A model generated the notes under the pieces. The model was not told where the DNA came from, made no database searches, and saw nothing but the letters and a program-made list of their open reading frames with translations. Both the position numbers and the translations under genes were made by a program. Below are positions 11,682-26,800 of a stretch of DNA of 64,000 nt, piece by piece; positions within the stretch are counted from its first letter, which is position 1; every line of letters starts with the position of its first letter. Source of the stretch: Lanius collurio (Eukaryota; Chordata; Aves; Passeriformes; Laniidae); assembly GCA_020086605.1 (NCBI GenBank), contig JACBWW010000002.1, forward strand, positions 24,415,679 through 24,479,678. Direction: 5' to 3'.

Positions 11682-11690
11682 CTTAAATAG
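11682..11690 (-). promoter_or_regulatory. Candidate TATA-like element for the LTBP1S promoter
   Basis: On the minus strand the sequence GGCTATTTAAGCTG contains a TATTTAA core. It lies about 265-273 nt upstream of the LTBP1S ATG and would place transcription initiation near 11655-11660 if used. It is the best core-promoter match I see near this start, but AT-rich matches are common in this window. Identification as a promoter element is inference from position. Confidence 0.35.
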
Positions 11691-14261
11691 CCAACCCTGA
11701 CAGGCAGATGTAATGTAAAGAGGCTGGCTGTGCACCTAGAGGTGAATAAACTCTTGTGTACTCCTACATACTTTTCCCGTTTCTGCACTTATTAAGTCAC
11801 TATTTGTAGCTCGACCCCTGGAAATGTTTTAGGCATGCGGCATGTCTGAAAACATCTGTCTCAAATCTCCTGGCACCCCAGCCTGAAGTGGTCAAACCTT
11901 GTGACGCAGCCACCTGGATCCATTTTTTCTTCACAGTTTTTTGGCACTATTTTTTCACAAGAATTTACATATTATAGACTGAGTTCTGCTGTCAGCCTTT
12001 GTTTTAGTAATAAAAAGCTCAGAGAAAAGGGTGAGGAAGTATCAGTGCTTTAAAACACTGAGATCAAAGATAAAAAAATTGCTGGATTCTCTTTTTTTAT
12101 GTACTTCCTTGTAGTCATTAAAAAAAATTTGCATGCAATAAAGACTGCACAAATTTGAAATTAAGCTAGTTGTAAGACCATCTTGTTACAGAATTATATT
12201 TAAAACCAGATGCATTTGATTCTGTACCTAACAGTTAAAGACAAAAATTGTATTAAAACTACTTATTAGGAAAAACAGATTTCATTTGCAATTATTTAAA
12301 AAAACAGTTTGTCCCCTACATACTAGTAATAAATTCAGCAAGTTCTTGTAAATATATCATAGCATCTTTGTGGAAACTATTAATAAATACTTTCATATTA
12401 AACCTAACAATGCCAAGAAATGACGCACAAAAAGAGAAGAATCTCCTTCTTCCTCATGTCATAGAAATAAAAAAGTTGCTGGAGAGTTGCCTAACCTAGT
12501 TCATGAAACACCCTCCAGGACAAACATTTTTTTTGAGATTATCAAGAAAATCTCAAAAAAATTCCAATTTCAAAAGAATATAAGGCCTTCTTATTTCCGG
12601 CTCTTCATAAAGAAGTAAATTAAAGCAACTGTGGCAATTGTTTTGTCTAGAGTAAAGGCACTGCTCTATTTGAACAGCAGCTGTAGAACAAATGCTCCCA
12701 CCTTATTCTCCCTAAACAAGGATTAGAAAAGGCAGAGCCCAGACAAGAATAAAATATTTCCATCAGAGGCTAACATTGCGATCTTGGGGGATTTAGAAGA
12801 CATCTTGTATTCTTGGATGCCAAACATTTCTTACAAAAATGAATACACCTTAACGAATAAACAGACATAAGTGACCTGTGAACTGCTGAGGGTAGAACTT
12901 CTAAGCTTTGCTTTTCTTAAGCACAGCTTCACAAGCAATATTGCCATCTTTGTACTTTACTTGCATAGTTTTACAAATATATTTTTTCCTAGAAAAGAGC
13001 CCATTTTATATTTTCAGACATTTTAGCAATATTTTTCCTTTAGGATGTGATCTAACAAAAAAAACATGGTTAGTTGAGTCACTAAAGTTGGTTCTGTCTA
13101 CACTATAGAAATGAGTTTTGGGGGACCCAGACAAGCTTTCTGGCTTAGCTAAAAAAAAAAATAAATAATCTGATTTTGTCAGTATTGGAAATGAAGAAAA
13201 TGAAGAACTCAGTAGGTGATGGAGCTCACAATGCAAATACTGAAACCGGATGAAGGTCACATGGTTTGTGTTGCCCTGGCATCAGGCAGGAACATGGAGA
13301 AAAGTGGAAGTCATGTGGTCTGATTCTTCTATCCAACATCCAGAGATGTTTTGTACAAACCAAATACACCTCCTACCAAGAAACAGTCTGTACAATGTGT
13401 CCAGCAAAAGCAGAAAGCTTGACCATAGTCCCACCACAGCACCTGGTACAACACTGATTAATAAGTTATAAAAAGCACCCCCATTTTCTATGTACCCAGG
13501 AGGTAAAAATTTGACATGAAATTGTGCAGGGAGAGATTGACAAGTTTGTTGTCCTCACCCCCCCAAGAAGGGACACTTTTTGGTAAGTCTTGTGTCCTCA
13601 GCTGTGCTGAGTGTTGACTCAGAACATGAAGCTCATGAATAGTAGAGTGTTGTTACATACAGCTGCTCTGCAGTTAATACTCAGCAATCAAGAACCATCC
13701 ATATGTGTTACATTCAATAAATCATGAGCCCGAGCAGCTCTTTTGAATGTGACCCAACTTAAAGAGCAAGAGATTATTTGCACACTCAGCATCAGACCCA
13801 TAGTTATGTTTTTGAAATAGTCAGTAAAGATGAAACTTAACAATTGATTAATTCTCCTTCACAGTATTCTGTACTAAGTTGTTGAGTGCTGAGCTGCAGT
13901 ACATCTTGGGCATAACGTTCACAAAAACAAAAACTTAAAAATAATTTTTATCACATAGTTCAGATTTTACCAGAAAATCCTGTGGCACAATTACTTTAGT
14001 AAAAGAGAGAATTTAGTATGAGACTCAACAGAAATTGCAAAATTTGCCTTTCAACACCTTTGGATGAGAAAATATTAGTATCTACATTTGGGAATAATAG
14101 TGGTCTAACAGTACTTTCAAAGACACAGATCAACATCTAAAGAACTAAAGAGTATCCCTGAAAGAAGGTTTAAATTAAGCTTTTCAGGAAAGAAGTCTTA
14201 AAAACATGATGCAAGCTCTAGCCCCTACTAATACTCAAATCATTATTCAGCAAAGTTCTTT

Positions 14262-14893
14262 ATAGAATATCCTGAGTTAGAAGGTACTTACACAGAGTCC
14301 AACTCCTGGTCCCACACAGGACCAACCCACATCATGGGTCCTGAGAGCATTGTCCAAACACTTCCTGAACTCTGTCAGGCTTGATGATGTGATCACTTCC
14401 CTGGGGAGCCTGTTCCAGGACCCAATCACTCTCTGAGGGAAGAACCAAATATCCAACCTAAACCTTCCCTGACACAACTTCAGGCCATCCTCTCGGGTCG
14501 TGTCACTGCTCACCACAGAGAGAAGAGATCAATGTCTGCCCCTCCTCTTCCCCTCATGAGGAAGTTGTAACTGCAATGAGGTCTCCCCTCAGTCTCCTCT
14601 TCTCCAGGCTGAACAGACCAAGAGCCCTCAGCCACTCCTGAACTTCCCCTCAAGGTCCCTCCTGTTTCCATGTCCCTCCTTCAGACACTGTGCAATAGCT
14701 TTATAGGCTTTTTATATCACGGCACCCAAAATTGTGTTGTAGAGCACTGATGCCAGAATGTAGCCATATAGACACCCAATAATGACCAGTCACCAACCTG
14801 ATGCAATCCCATTTACTACAACCCTTTGTGTAACCTGTCAGCTGGTTGGTCAACCATGTGTTTATCTAGCTGTATGCTAGTTATTTTGCTATA
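14262..14893 (-). mobile_element. CR1 LINE, 3' fragment with an internal deletion
   Basis: This CR1 copy is in the same orientation as LTBP1, its 3' end at about 14262. The frame at 14277-14516 on the minus strand reads a typical CR1 C-terminal stretch, with FRLDIWFFPQRVIGSWNRLP and REVITSSSLTEFRKCLDNAL. Reading to higher coordinates, the consensus is followed to about 14760, then jumps to the part just downstream of the reverse transcriptase core (GGTCAACCATGTGTTTATC, to about 14893). Several hundred bases of the consensus are therefore missing. It appears to be a different subfamily from the copy at 7197, judged by its 3' end sequence. Confidence 0.85.
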
Positions 14894-17800
14894 AAACAAA
14901 TTCTCAGATATTCCTATTTTGATAGTTGGAAAGAGACAGAAATAAGACACCTTCATATTCTTTAGAAAATCTTCATGGGAAGATTTTCTCCATCTTTCTT
15001 AGGTTTATGAAAACTATAACTACACTTAGTTTGTTCTCCTTCCCTAGCAGGCCACAGCTTTTAACTTCAATTCTTCTGGAGACATTTAGGATGGATACAA
15101 AGCTCTGAGCCTCTGAGCTAAAAAGTGATCGGTGTTTGAGGAGGTGACTCAACAGAGATGTTACTCATTCTTTTCTGCAGTTGCAGAGAAGTAGACAGTA
15201 CTATCTTCACATATTCTGAGGCTTAAGGACCTTAACAGTGAGCTTAATACATGCAGATTCAAAATGAAAAAGAGACCACAAGCTCTCCTCCTGAAAGGAG
15301 GCTTTTAGCAGAAATTTCAAATTTAGACTCTTTGACTTCTTTCAATGTCCTCTTTTTTTCCCCTCCTCTTCTCCAAAGAGGAAAATTCAATTCTACATAA
15401 GAAACTGTTCTTCAGTACCTGTTAGCTGATTTCACAGTATTAATGCTAAAGCCCACAATTTCATGCTAGGAAAAGACCAGTACTGCTATAGCCTTGGCCT
15501 CTTTAGACTAGCTCACATTTAAGGAGAGCGTATTTTTAAGGAAGCATACTGAGTATTTACTTTAAACTCCAGAACCTCTACTGATGATGCCACTGTGACA
15601 CAGGCATGACAAAATCTGAAACTTAGATTATCTCAAATTCATATTTGAAAAAAACTGATTCCAGCAACACACCTGGAATAATTTTTTTCTATACATAGAC
15701 AGAAATATATCAAACTCTTCTAGACCAATTTTAAACATGTGGAAATGAAACACCTCACTATGCTCCTAAGTATAACACCAGACTGAAGAAATACAAATAT
15801 AAGACCAGATAAACAAATGAGCCTAATGAAAAAAACCCAGAAGTAGAAGATGCAAACACCAAATAAATAGCAAAATTACTGAAAAAAATGTCCAACCTAG
15901 AGATAGATAGTTGTTTCAATAAAGACAGGACAATCAAGACAACTAATACTGGATAAAGCTTCATCCCTCAGCTAGACAGCAAATTCACAATGAGATTCAG
16001 CCAACAGCACCATCATCCTGCCTCATAGTCCAGGCTCACTTATACTTAAGAACTCCATGATATATTTGTCAAAAGATATCAGTGGAAGAATGTACCCATA
16101 ATTTCCAAAATCTGTAAAACTCTTGAGCCAGATTAAAAAAAGAAAGATGTCTGGGTAAAGTGATGAGATATTAGTTAAAAGTTGGCACCATATCTATGTG
16201 ATTTTCTTTCCATCCCCGTAAGTCACTATGATATAATATCATGAACACAGCAAACTCCTGCTGTGATAAATTTATGATTTAGCAACAACTGCAGGAGAAA
16301 TGGAAAATGTAAGCAAAAGGATTTCTTCATAGAACCCTTTCTGCCCCCACTGTTCATTACAACATTTTTCTTTTTCCCCTGCATTAGCAAAAAAAGTGAA
16401 TTAGTTAAGACAGCAGGTGGCAGGTTTTATGTCCAGGTGGCCACAATAGCTTATACAGCCATGCCAGGAAAGAATTGTATGAGGGGAAGGATTCCTCCTC
16501 AGCCTCCTGAGTCTCTGTGTAATGCAACTCAGACCATGTTTTTTTCTAGAAGAATTTCTATAAACACATTTTTTTCCTTGGGTTTATGGCTGCTCTCACA
16601 GCAGAACATTCTGACAGTATTCAATAGCTGCAGTGGAGCTCAGATGATTTGTGATACAGCCTTGTTTTGTGAGAAGACAATGGGCTAGCAACACTAGTGA
16701 AAGCAGGACTGGTATTCAGTTAAATAGATAACTACAGAGGTCAAGAAGGGCAAAGAGAATAATGTATTTTAATGTGTCAAAAATATTGATGTTACTTGGT
16801 GATGGTTTCGGGCTTCACAGAGATCTAATCAAAAGTATTCACAATAAATAAAAAAAAAACAAGCAGTGGCTTCTGCCAGCTGAGTACACAGTGTAGCTCA
16901 TGCATACATCTCCCATATTCCTTGTACAAACATTTCTAAAACTATTTTAAGAGGCTAGTTTTGGGAGATTGTTGTTCTTGTTGTTTTGCCTTTTTTTTTT
17001 TTTTCAATATCTTCATTTATGACAAATATCCTGAGGCAAATCTCCTGAGGAAACAGAACCACAGACATTCCATTAGTACCTCCAGTAATGATATACAGTA
17101 CTGTCTTTTTGTGACAATCTACTTCTGCAATGATCCTAGTGTGTTTCCATATGTATATCTACAGGCTATCATCAGACCTGAAGATTCTATTTTTAAATTA
17201 CATTCTCTTCCCAACAAGAATAGATTATCTCAGGCAATTTCACATTTTCAAATTATAACCATGATGTATGAGGAGAGCATTTCAAATTAGATCTCCTCAA
17301 ATCAAACCCAGTTAGCTTTCAGACAGCTAATAGATTCAACATTTTAAATTCTCAGATGACCAACATTTTTTGTCAGATAAATGCTGACAACCAACCCAAA
17401 AAAAAAAAAAAAGGAAAGAAGCAGAAGGAAATTACTTATTTCCTAAAAGAAAGTGTCTCCCAGTTATTATACCAGTCCACCTGGTTCAGTACTTACAATA
17501 GATATGCTTATTCAGCTAAAAGGAAAGATGACATTGTATGAAAATCAACCACACAAGTAAGATAGTTAAGCTCTTAGAACTATTGTCAAATGACGTTTTT
17601 ACACTTCTGACAATATATGAGGAAGTTGTCCTGTCACGACTTAGTCATCGATTTAAAACAAAAGAAAAAAAACCCCAACCAACCAACAAACCTAGTTCCC
17701 AAAGATGAGAACAAGTTGAACTTAGCTGCCATACAACTGAGAAACAGCATCATCTAGAAGACTTATAATGCTAGGAGCTAAAGAAGAAAAGAAAAAAAGA

Positions 17801-20800
17801 GCAAAAAAAACAGGAAGAAAGAAAACAAAAAAGAGTGATAAAGACACACTAGATGGACATCTAGACCAGAGGCAGATCTTCCCTAAATTTTTGATTACAG
17901 ACAGAGAGAAATACAGGCTTTACAAAGCACAGAAAGGGCTGAAAGAAATTAGACATGTTGACGAAATTAAAAATAAGATGATCCAAATTTATTTCATCTG
18001 AGACCCAACACCTTCTCTAATGCTTAAAAGTACAGCCCCCCAGTTCTTCATGAGCGAGGTGTATGTGTGCTTATCCACCCAAACATTTTGAGCAAGGTGA
18101 CAGTATGGCAAGCTGTACTTGATTTAACATGTCTAGACAGCTAGGAACACATTATTGAAATATAATTACTTTAGCACTCCTTCTACTTTTTGTAATTTTT
18201 GTTATTTGTTGCATTTGTATGATGTTACATGTATTTCATTAGTTAATGCAGCTTAACCTCTGTTATTTCACCACTTTTCAAGTATGCAGTTCTACTGTCT
18301 TGCTGCAGACTAAAATGCTTCCAAAAAAGCAAAACATGTTCCAACTACCCAATATGACAGTAACTGAAGGGGTATATATGCACTGATATTTTTGTTGCCA
18401 TTCTTATTACCACCATTGCAAACACTTCTCTATATACCTATTTCTGATAAGCCATGTCACCACATCTTCACATCATTTCCTCCTTCTCTCTTGCTTAGAA
18501 GCTCCTACCACAATCTTCTCCCTGCAGTCAGAACTGAGCTCTCAGACCTCCTGCTTCTATCGCTCTTGTTTCTCTACCCTCTTTTTAAGCCCTACTTGCT
18601 TCTTCAGGACACTTGAAAAACAGGAAAATAAATCATCCAGAAAATTTTATGCTTCCAGGATACATAAGAAGGTAACTTAAAAGTATATATCGGGAAAAGT
18701 CTTTCTCCTTCCTGATTATCACAGGGATACAATCTCTTCATTGCTCCCTGTCACAGAATAGAACAGAGACAATTCCACTGTCTTCTTCATCACCACCTCC
18801 ACCACATGCTAAAATTTTCAATAGTATATTCTAGGAGAGGCAAATAACCCACTCTTCAATGCTGATAACCTCAGTTTAAAATAGAGATGAGTGTGAACAG
18901 TGTACTGTTTGAAGTAATTTACTATAGCAACACTAGTTGCATTGAAATAGGTTTCCTTTATTAATTTTGACAAATTCCAACAAGCTCTCTACAATCCGCA
19001 ACTGATGGCTTCACTTAAAAGTACCAAAGGAGCATATGCAGGCATGACTGCTGAGATTGTTTAAAATTACCTATGTTTACATGCCACAAGCCCTTTGCTG
19101 ATAAATATTCTCACTGGCACAGCCGTTTTAGATCAAGTCAGAGGAATTCATAGAAATTACAATCATTTTTGTCCTGTGGAAACTCAATGTACAAATCAGG
19201 CATAGATTTGAAATCTGAGATCTCTGTCAGCAGGTTATAGGAATCACCTTTTATCTTCCTTATCTTTTATCTCACTAGAAAGATTCTTTATATACAGTCC
19301 TCAGGCACCGAGCATCCTATCTTAAACTACAGTCATTCTCCATGGCAATGACAAACATAACAATCAATTCCCTTCGCACAGTTGAGAATGATGTAGAAAA
19401 AGGTACCAACCCAATCAAATTAGAGACTGCAGTGTGCTTTGATATCTGATGGAATGGCCTCAACTCATTTCAATAAACTTACTGAGCTTTTAATTCTTCT
19501 ACTCTATTGCATTTATTTAGTTTAAAGATAGTACATTTAAACTAGACCCACAAATGGTTATGATGCTAAAGAGCTAAATTTGAGCCTCACATTATACAAC
19601 TCATCAGTCCTAGGTCTCTTTCCCAAGGGATGAGAGAAGTTCATTGCATGGAGCAAGCAGCCTAACCAGCACACTGAACAGGAGTGTGCCCAACCCATTC
19701 AAAGGTAATGCTGATGACCTAAGACTGCTTAGTTCAAACCCTTAATTTAAGACTGCTTAATTTTGGGCTCAGACACATTTCTTTGAAGAACTGTGTGACT
19801 TCACAACAGCTGGGTTCCAGACACCACTATTACTGCTACAGCAGTCCTTGGGGAATTTAATCCTGCAGGAGTTTAGCTAACTGTACTTCTAAGGATAGAC
19901 AGGCAGTCAAGTGCTTTAGCTGCAATTTCAAACATGAATTGCACAAAATATTAGCACCCAGATGGCCTGTGTTTTTCAGAGTGAAGCACTTATCCCAAAC
20001 CAGAACTTCAAGCTCTTCAAGTGTCTCATGCTTGAGTTCACATCTGTGCTTCAAGTTTGGGGCTGGATACTAATCCAGCTGTAAGCAATCCATCACAGCA
20101 TTCAAGTGAGCAAGCCCTTTAAAGCTTCCAGTTATCCAGCTTCTTAGGTACCTAAGCATATCTGGATCCCTTTCACTTGAGGGACATGGTAACAAAGGCC
20201 CAAGAGCTGCATTTAGACACAAACACACATCTAAGGCACAGAGTTATTCAACACAATCCTCAGCTGTAGTGAAGCAGCAGTAACTTCACAGCCCAACCAC
20301 AAGCAATTTTCCACTGATGGAAGCTGGCACACTCTGATAATGAAGTCAACATCTTTACACACAAACTTACAGCCATTCAGGAGCTTTAGTATGACCAGCT
20401 AAATACAATGCCACTGCCCACTTTATCAACAGGACTTTTTCACTCTTTTCACAAGAAGGTCTGAATTTGGTCTTTATATACTGGGAATGAGACTCATTCC
20501 CACCTGAAATTATGCCTTTTGCCTAAGGTTATTATTTAGGCTTCTTCCACAATAATAATACAAATATTAGACGATAGTACTACAAGTCCTAATTTGGAAG
20601 AGAGTTACTTTTAGAGAAAATAAATTCTTGAGATAATTTCCCCCTCCCAACATATGCAACTCCCTCAAATGAGAAAAAAAGTCTAAACTGCAAGAGTCAA
20701 TGTTTATCATTTTTAGGAAGAATAGGAAATAAAAACTAAATTATTATTACCTTACTAAAGTATATCCACTTGACATTTAATTTCCTGAAAGGAAACAACC

Positions 20801-23800
20801 AAAAAGCACTCAGGAAGTCAACAAACTGTAAACAGTGACAAAGGACAGGACATCGTGGAATTAAGTTATAAATGGATACAGCCGCCTCTGCATGCTGAAT
20901 CACCATTAAAAATCTTCTCCCTCAGCAGTACATGAAGCCAAGATCTCTTTTTTTTCCTCCTAATTTTCTGAAGAGTGGAAAAAGTGACAACAGACATAAG
21001 GATGTCCCTGATTCTGAAATCTCAGTTTCACAGGGTATGAACCTTCTTACAGTAAGATTTTTGGTCAACATTTCTTCATTCCTTCTGGCATAGGCAATGG
21101 CACCAACAGAAGAGCACTTTCACATATCCTGTGAAGAAAACCAAACTCAGCTACTTGCAATAATCAGAATCAATTCTTGGTATCAAAGACTTGTATCACA
21201 GCAACTCTGGAGTTAGCCAGGCTGAGGGACTTCTAATGTTTAATTGTGTGGGTTCGGTAAGTCTCTATATCCACCTACATTAACATATTTTAGACATCAC
21301 AGAGGCTTTTCCCTACAGAATTTTCTGGAAAGTCTCTTCTTTTCTTCTTGAGAAATTTTTGGTTTTGGAGCCAAAACTCTTTCATCACAGAAGTTGAGAT
21401 GCATTTGTCTCAGTCTATGTTTTCCCCCAGCAATTACCTGCTTAGAACTGATTTTAATTCAGTTTGCCAGATCACCAATCTGTTTTTCCAACATTCTTCC
21501 TCATTCTGCTGTATCTCAGACTCTGTATTTTAAAGCATGGAGATGACAATTCATTTTGGGGTGAATGCAACATTTAAAACTGTTCCTACAAAAGCACCAG
21601 CAGCATTTGCCTGTCAGGCAGACATTTATTTTCTGGTGAGCTCAGTGCCATAAAATCTCTTCAGAGGCCAAAGAGAAAAATACAGTACCTTTTGGGGGGG
21701 TGCTGATTTTCTGGCCTCCTCAATTGTGAGCCCTTTATGGACACAAACAATCACGAACACAGCTTAGCAAGGGTATTGTTAGAATGCTTACAGCAACAGC
21801 ATATTGAGTGAAACAGTTTGTATTTATACAGAGCTATTCTGTCTCCAAGGTTTTCAAAGAGCTCCATGGTCTCTTATAATTGCTAAATAAACTGCATTCA
21901 TTTGTTAGTTAATTTTTCAGAATTTGTCACTCTATTATTTGAGGTAAAAGCAAAGTAAATGTGCTGCTTGGTTTGGTAGAGTTAGCTGCATTAATGTGAA
22001 TCTAGGTAACACATCTAATTTATACCTAAAATTTAGCCTGTTGCTTCCAAGTCCTGCTGGAATCAAAAGTAAACTTTAAATGGCTGTTATGAATCACCAC
22101 ACTGTTCAATAGCAGGAAGAATAATGCTCTTAAATGGGACAGAGGAAAAGGATGCTTCACTCTGAGAAACTGTTCTTCAAAAAAGCCCCAGTGCTGTTTG
22201 ACCCTGATGCTGACAGCACCAAAATTTTTTTCTTTAACTTTTTATAATTTCCCTGAAAAATCCCTTCTGCCTCTTGAGTGGGAGCACAGGCTTTGAACAC
22301 ATGTGCATTTGAGAACACAAAACAAAAAAGTCCCCAACATTTATACATTTACCCCATTCTCTTGCATTTGATTATGTACAATTTGAGCAGCAACACATGA
22401 ATGACAGTTGCCATGAGTCACTGAAGCGAATTTAACTCTACATTCCCTCCAAATAGACTATTTTGTAATTTTTCAGTTATTTCTTACTGTTAGCCTTCTA
22501 ACTGTTCATTCTGTTTTTACCCACCTCATTCTGCTGGCTATACCTTGTTCAGAGTTGTAGCTTTAACATCCTCTCTTATCTCCAAATTTCCCAAAACTTC
22601 TAGTTGGGAACGTTACCACTGTTTAATATCCATAAATACACTGATAAGCAGAAGTTACAAGGATCACAATACAATGATCTAGTTAAGACAAGCCAGTGAG
22701 AGGATTATTTTACTGTTTCATGGGGCAGTTCCACAAAGAAATGTCAAGATTGGAGGAAAGAGTATCTGACCCGGTGAAAAACTGAGAGAGACTTTTCCCT
22801 AAAGTTCCTCTTGGGTAGAATGTCAAATCATACAGATGCATTTATATGGAACACATGTAATATTTCTGTGTGCACTTTTTTAAGCAGTAAAATATTTATG
22901 GCTTTTACAGATGTTTACCCCTACTTCCTGGTGGAGAAATACTATTATTATGAAGTAAGTGTCACTTAGTGAAGTCAAAATGGTGCAATTCCACAAAAAT
23001 AGTTTAAATTGGAGTTTCAAAGTGACACCTGGGTTTTACTCAAATCAACTTATGAAGTCTTCAGTGAAGCCAGCATGTGTAATTACGTAAAAGCTTACAG
23101 AAGGCTTCACTAAGTTACCACTGTATTGTGTTGCCCGTATAGGAAAGCTACTCTTATGCCAAATTTGTAACAGATATTCTGCACATCACAACTCTGAGTG
23201 CTGGGACGTTTCCTTGCACATTAAGCTTATTTCATGAGCATAAACTGATGTAAAATATGATGCAATACAATGTATCCATAGTTAGAGGAGTTATATGACT
23301 TTCACACTGTTTCAGCTTCATCTTTACACATGAATTTTTAAGAGCTGTCCAGAGAACCTTGTGCAGATCCTAAGAGTCCAAAAGCCATGCAGGCATATTT
23401 GTCCAACTTCTGGTTACAACACACACAACTAAGCCACAGTAGGGTACTGCAAGCCAAATTTCACTAAACTTTATGTAACCTGTGCTACTTAAATTCAAGA
23501 CATACTTTCATTTACTACCTAAAATAGAGAGACAAGCTCTCCTTAATGAATTTTATAAAGAATTTTGATGAAGACCAAAAAAACTCCAGCTACCTAAAAG
23601 AAAGAATTTTTCCATAATACTTAATTTTATCAACTTAACAGGTAACTTCAATTGCAAAATTCACATACTTCTCATACCTTCCTGAATAGAGAGATTAATC
23701 TCATTTTCTTTCTAATCCTCCCTTCTTCCTTCTTGGGATAACTTCATTATACAAACACATGCCTTATTTACTCCACATAACACCATTCCAGTTGTAGGTA

Positions 23801-26800
23801 AAGCACACCTGAGTTTTTCTTCTGCTTTCAGTGCATTCTGTGGTCTCCTCATACATTCATTAATACATTTTCTCAGTGGGCCTCTAAAACAGGGAAGTGG
23901 TGGCATAATCATTGTACTTATGGGGAACTGTAGCCTGGTAAGAGGGTGTACAAAACAGTCCTGCACGTGCAGGCAACACCAGAGTACTAATTTCAATAAC
24001 AGAAATTTCAATATTTTCAGCTCAATGGGCAAAATGCACAACGACACCAAACACTAGCCCTCAACTACCTCGGCTGGAAAATGAAGTGTGTATTTAAATG
24101 CATTTTTAAAGAACCATATAGCACCAGAAGTGGTAGAGTGAAACGGTGAACTTCCTAGCCTCTTACTGCTCTAATAAGCAGTTCTCACAATAACTGTGTT
24201 GAAAGGAATTCCACAAAGACTACACTGAGTTTAGAATTTGTTTCTTATCCTATACACTTTGGACCAATAGAAACAGCACAGAATTCCTTTAACTAATTTT
24301 CTTCAGCATTGCATTTATACAGCCAGGGAGATAAACACTCGTATTTAGAGGATTCATGCTCAGATGACTAGTGGTTACTATTTAACAGTGCCATTAAGAC
24401 AGCAGTGGAAAATGTTTGAGGTAGGTGTACCTGAATTACTAAAAAGATCTTCCTACTGTCTTACAGAATACCAGGTGTTGCAAACAGAATTGTATAGTTG
24501 AAATTTCTGTGCTGATGCCATTAATGCTATTTCAGAATTTTAAACTCTGAGGTCCCAAATATTTAGGCAGATTATAGATCAAGTGTAACAGTATGTATTT
24601 TTAAATAAGCAATGTAACCCTTGAGAATTACTCAGAGTTCATGGTGAGCTTATATAAAACATATTGGCTTGTAAGAGTCACATCTGGCTCACCTACATGT
24701 CAAGGTAGTTGTGATGTTTACATTACAAATGTTGAGATTCACACCATGCCATTAGTTTCAGTTTTTATTTGCTAATCATATAAATTCCACTGCAAGCTTA
24801 TTTTTATCACTATATATTGAGTCCTCCTACTGGTGCAAAATCATATTTATAATTGGTCTGCAGCTGTCATCCTATCCAACATGAGCTATTTCCATTTGCT
24901 TGAGAAGGCTCTGAATTTCCAAAGCCTTTTCCTTAAGTATTTGCTAACACAACACAAAGATAGCTGAAGACTAATTTGCAGTAGCTTAAATATAACAACA
25001 TATTGATTAAACAGAATCAGAGAGATGCTTTACAGTGTAGTATCTTTAACAGATGATTTAGAAGCATGTAGAGTAGCATTTCAGCTTTAAACCAAGCACA
25101 TTAAAGGTACATACCACCATATTTATGGGTCCTGATTTTTTTCTCCTGTATTGAATGTGGTATGAGTCCTTTGAAAAAACCAATATATAGCCATGTAAAT
25201 TAAACTGTATTACAATGCAAGGCTTAAGGAGATAGAATTATGGCATAAAACTGTGACCATTCTGAAAATTTGAATGAGTCAGTGAACCCAAAACAATGTC
25301 TAAGACCTTTAACATTGTTTTTGGGGTGGGGTTTTGCTTTGTTTTGTTTTTAAAAAAACAAGATTTCTTAAAAATCACTCTGAAAAGATTTAACTGCCTC
25401 AGCTATTAGGCACAATAAATGAGAATCACAAATTTAGCACTAAGAAATTACGATTTTTATGCAAGCTTTATGACTCCTTACACTATCTAGTCATGGGAGA
25501 TGGCTTGTATCCCACAGGGCAAAAGTTCAAAACACTTGGTAGTATAAGTGGCTACTGGCAGGTAATTCAATTTCACATCCCAGGGTGACTTTAAATGGTA
25601 TTATTGCAACCCCAGTGGCTTACTGAATTTTCAAGCTCTGATGATGTGATATATAACCTTACAGTAAAATTCAGCTTAAAAGCCAAAAAATAATAGACTA
25701 TTTACTGTCTTTAATAAGAGTACTATACTGCATGTTCTGAACATTATCAGAGAAGTGAAACTGCTTACAAATACACCAGAGTAAACATTACAGGAGGAAT
25801 CTTGAATTAATTTTAATTGAAAAATGTTTAATGTTACTTAATGGTTTTTATGCCAGTATCTCCAAAAGCTCATCTGACAACACTGCAATGGGGCATTTAC
25901 ACATGACTGACTTTACATAAATCAGAAGATGTTCAGAAGCACCTGGTCAGGTTTGGCAGTTTTCTTCCCAGTGTACTAGCCCCCTACATCTCATTTGTTT
26001 CTGCCAGGACAGACCTGTCTCTAATGGTAACAAAAGACTAACACATTTTCCAGTTTCAAGACTACCCATTTCATGTCACTAGATTGAAACAATCTACACA
26101 CGTCCAGAAAAATCAAAACCAATTGCAGCCACAGCTAGAGAAAGATGTTTATTCTATGGAGTACATTTTTCACAGTTGCTAATCTCTGGCATAGTGTTAA
26201 TACTTTGAAGTAAAATGTATAGAAATGTTCATAAAAACCCAACAAAATGAGTAGCTTTGCACTCCATGTTAATTGATAACTATGAACTCTTGGGCAATGC
26301 TACCAAGTTTTACCCAGCTATTTCTTCTCATCTGTAAAAAAAAATTATTTAATATTAGCATAAACCAAAAGTTGTGAAGCATTCGGTACTAACTTTCTGG
26401 CTTTTGCTTTTTAATAAAATTCCTACATTTTCTCCCTCTTCCTTTTCAAGTATCTCTACATGGCCATTACCAATTCCTTCGTTCAATGAAGTAAAAAGCT
26501 CTCCCATTAATAAGATTATACATTTAAGAGCAATAACAAAATACCATGAGATTATTAGCCACTCTCATAAATTAACTAGACAATGATCCCCAGCCTTGCC
26601 ATAAGCATGAACTATTTCACAGAGTCCATCTCTGTTCAAGAAAAGACTAGGAACTGCGTATTTGTGGTTATCACAGAACACCTGACATGAAGTTCCACAT
26701 CCTAATCTTATCTCACTGTGGTTAATTCAAACATCCCTAACATTAAAATACTGAGAGTTGAAATTTAGCACTCAATTTTTACGAAAACAAGTAGTCTTCT

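Noticed and set aside
23712..24050. 112-codon frame on the minus strand, in the sense direction
   Set aside because: No match to any LTBP1 exon or known protein, and no flanking splice signals in the right phase. It lies between exons B and C, where the known protein has no extra segment.
26276..26345. Possible MIR-like SINE tail (TTGGGCAA ... CTTCTCATCTGTAAAA)
   Set aside because: Only two short pieces resemble the MIR 3' region, with poor spacing. Too weak to call by eye.
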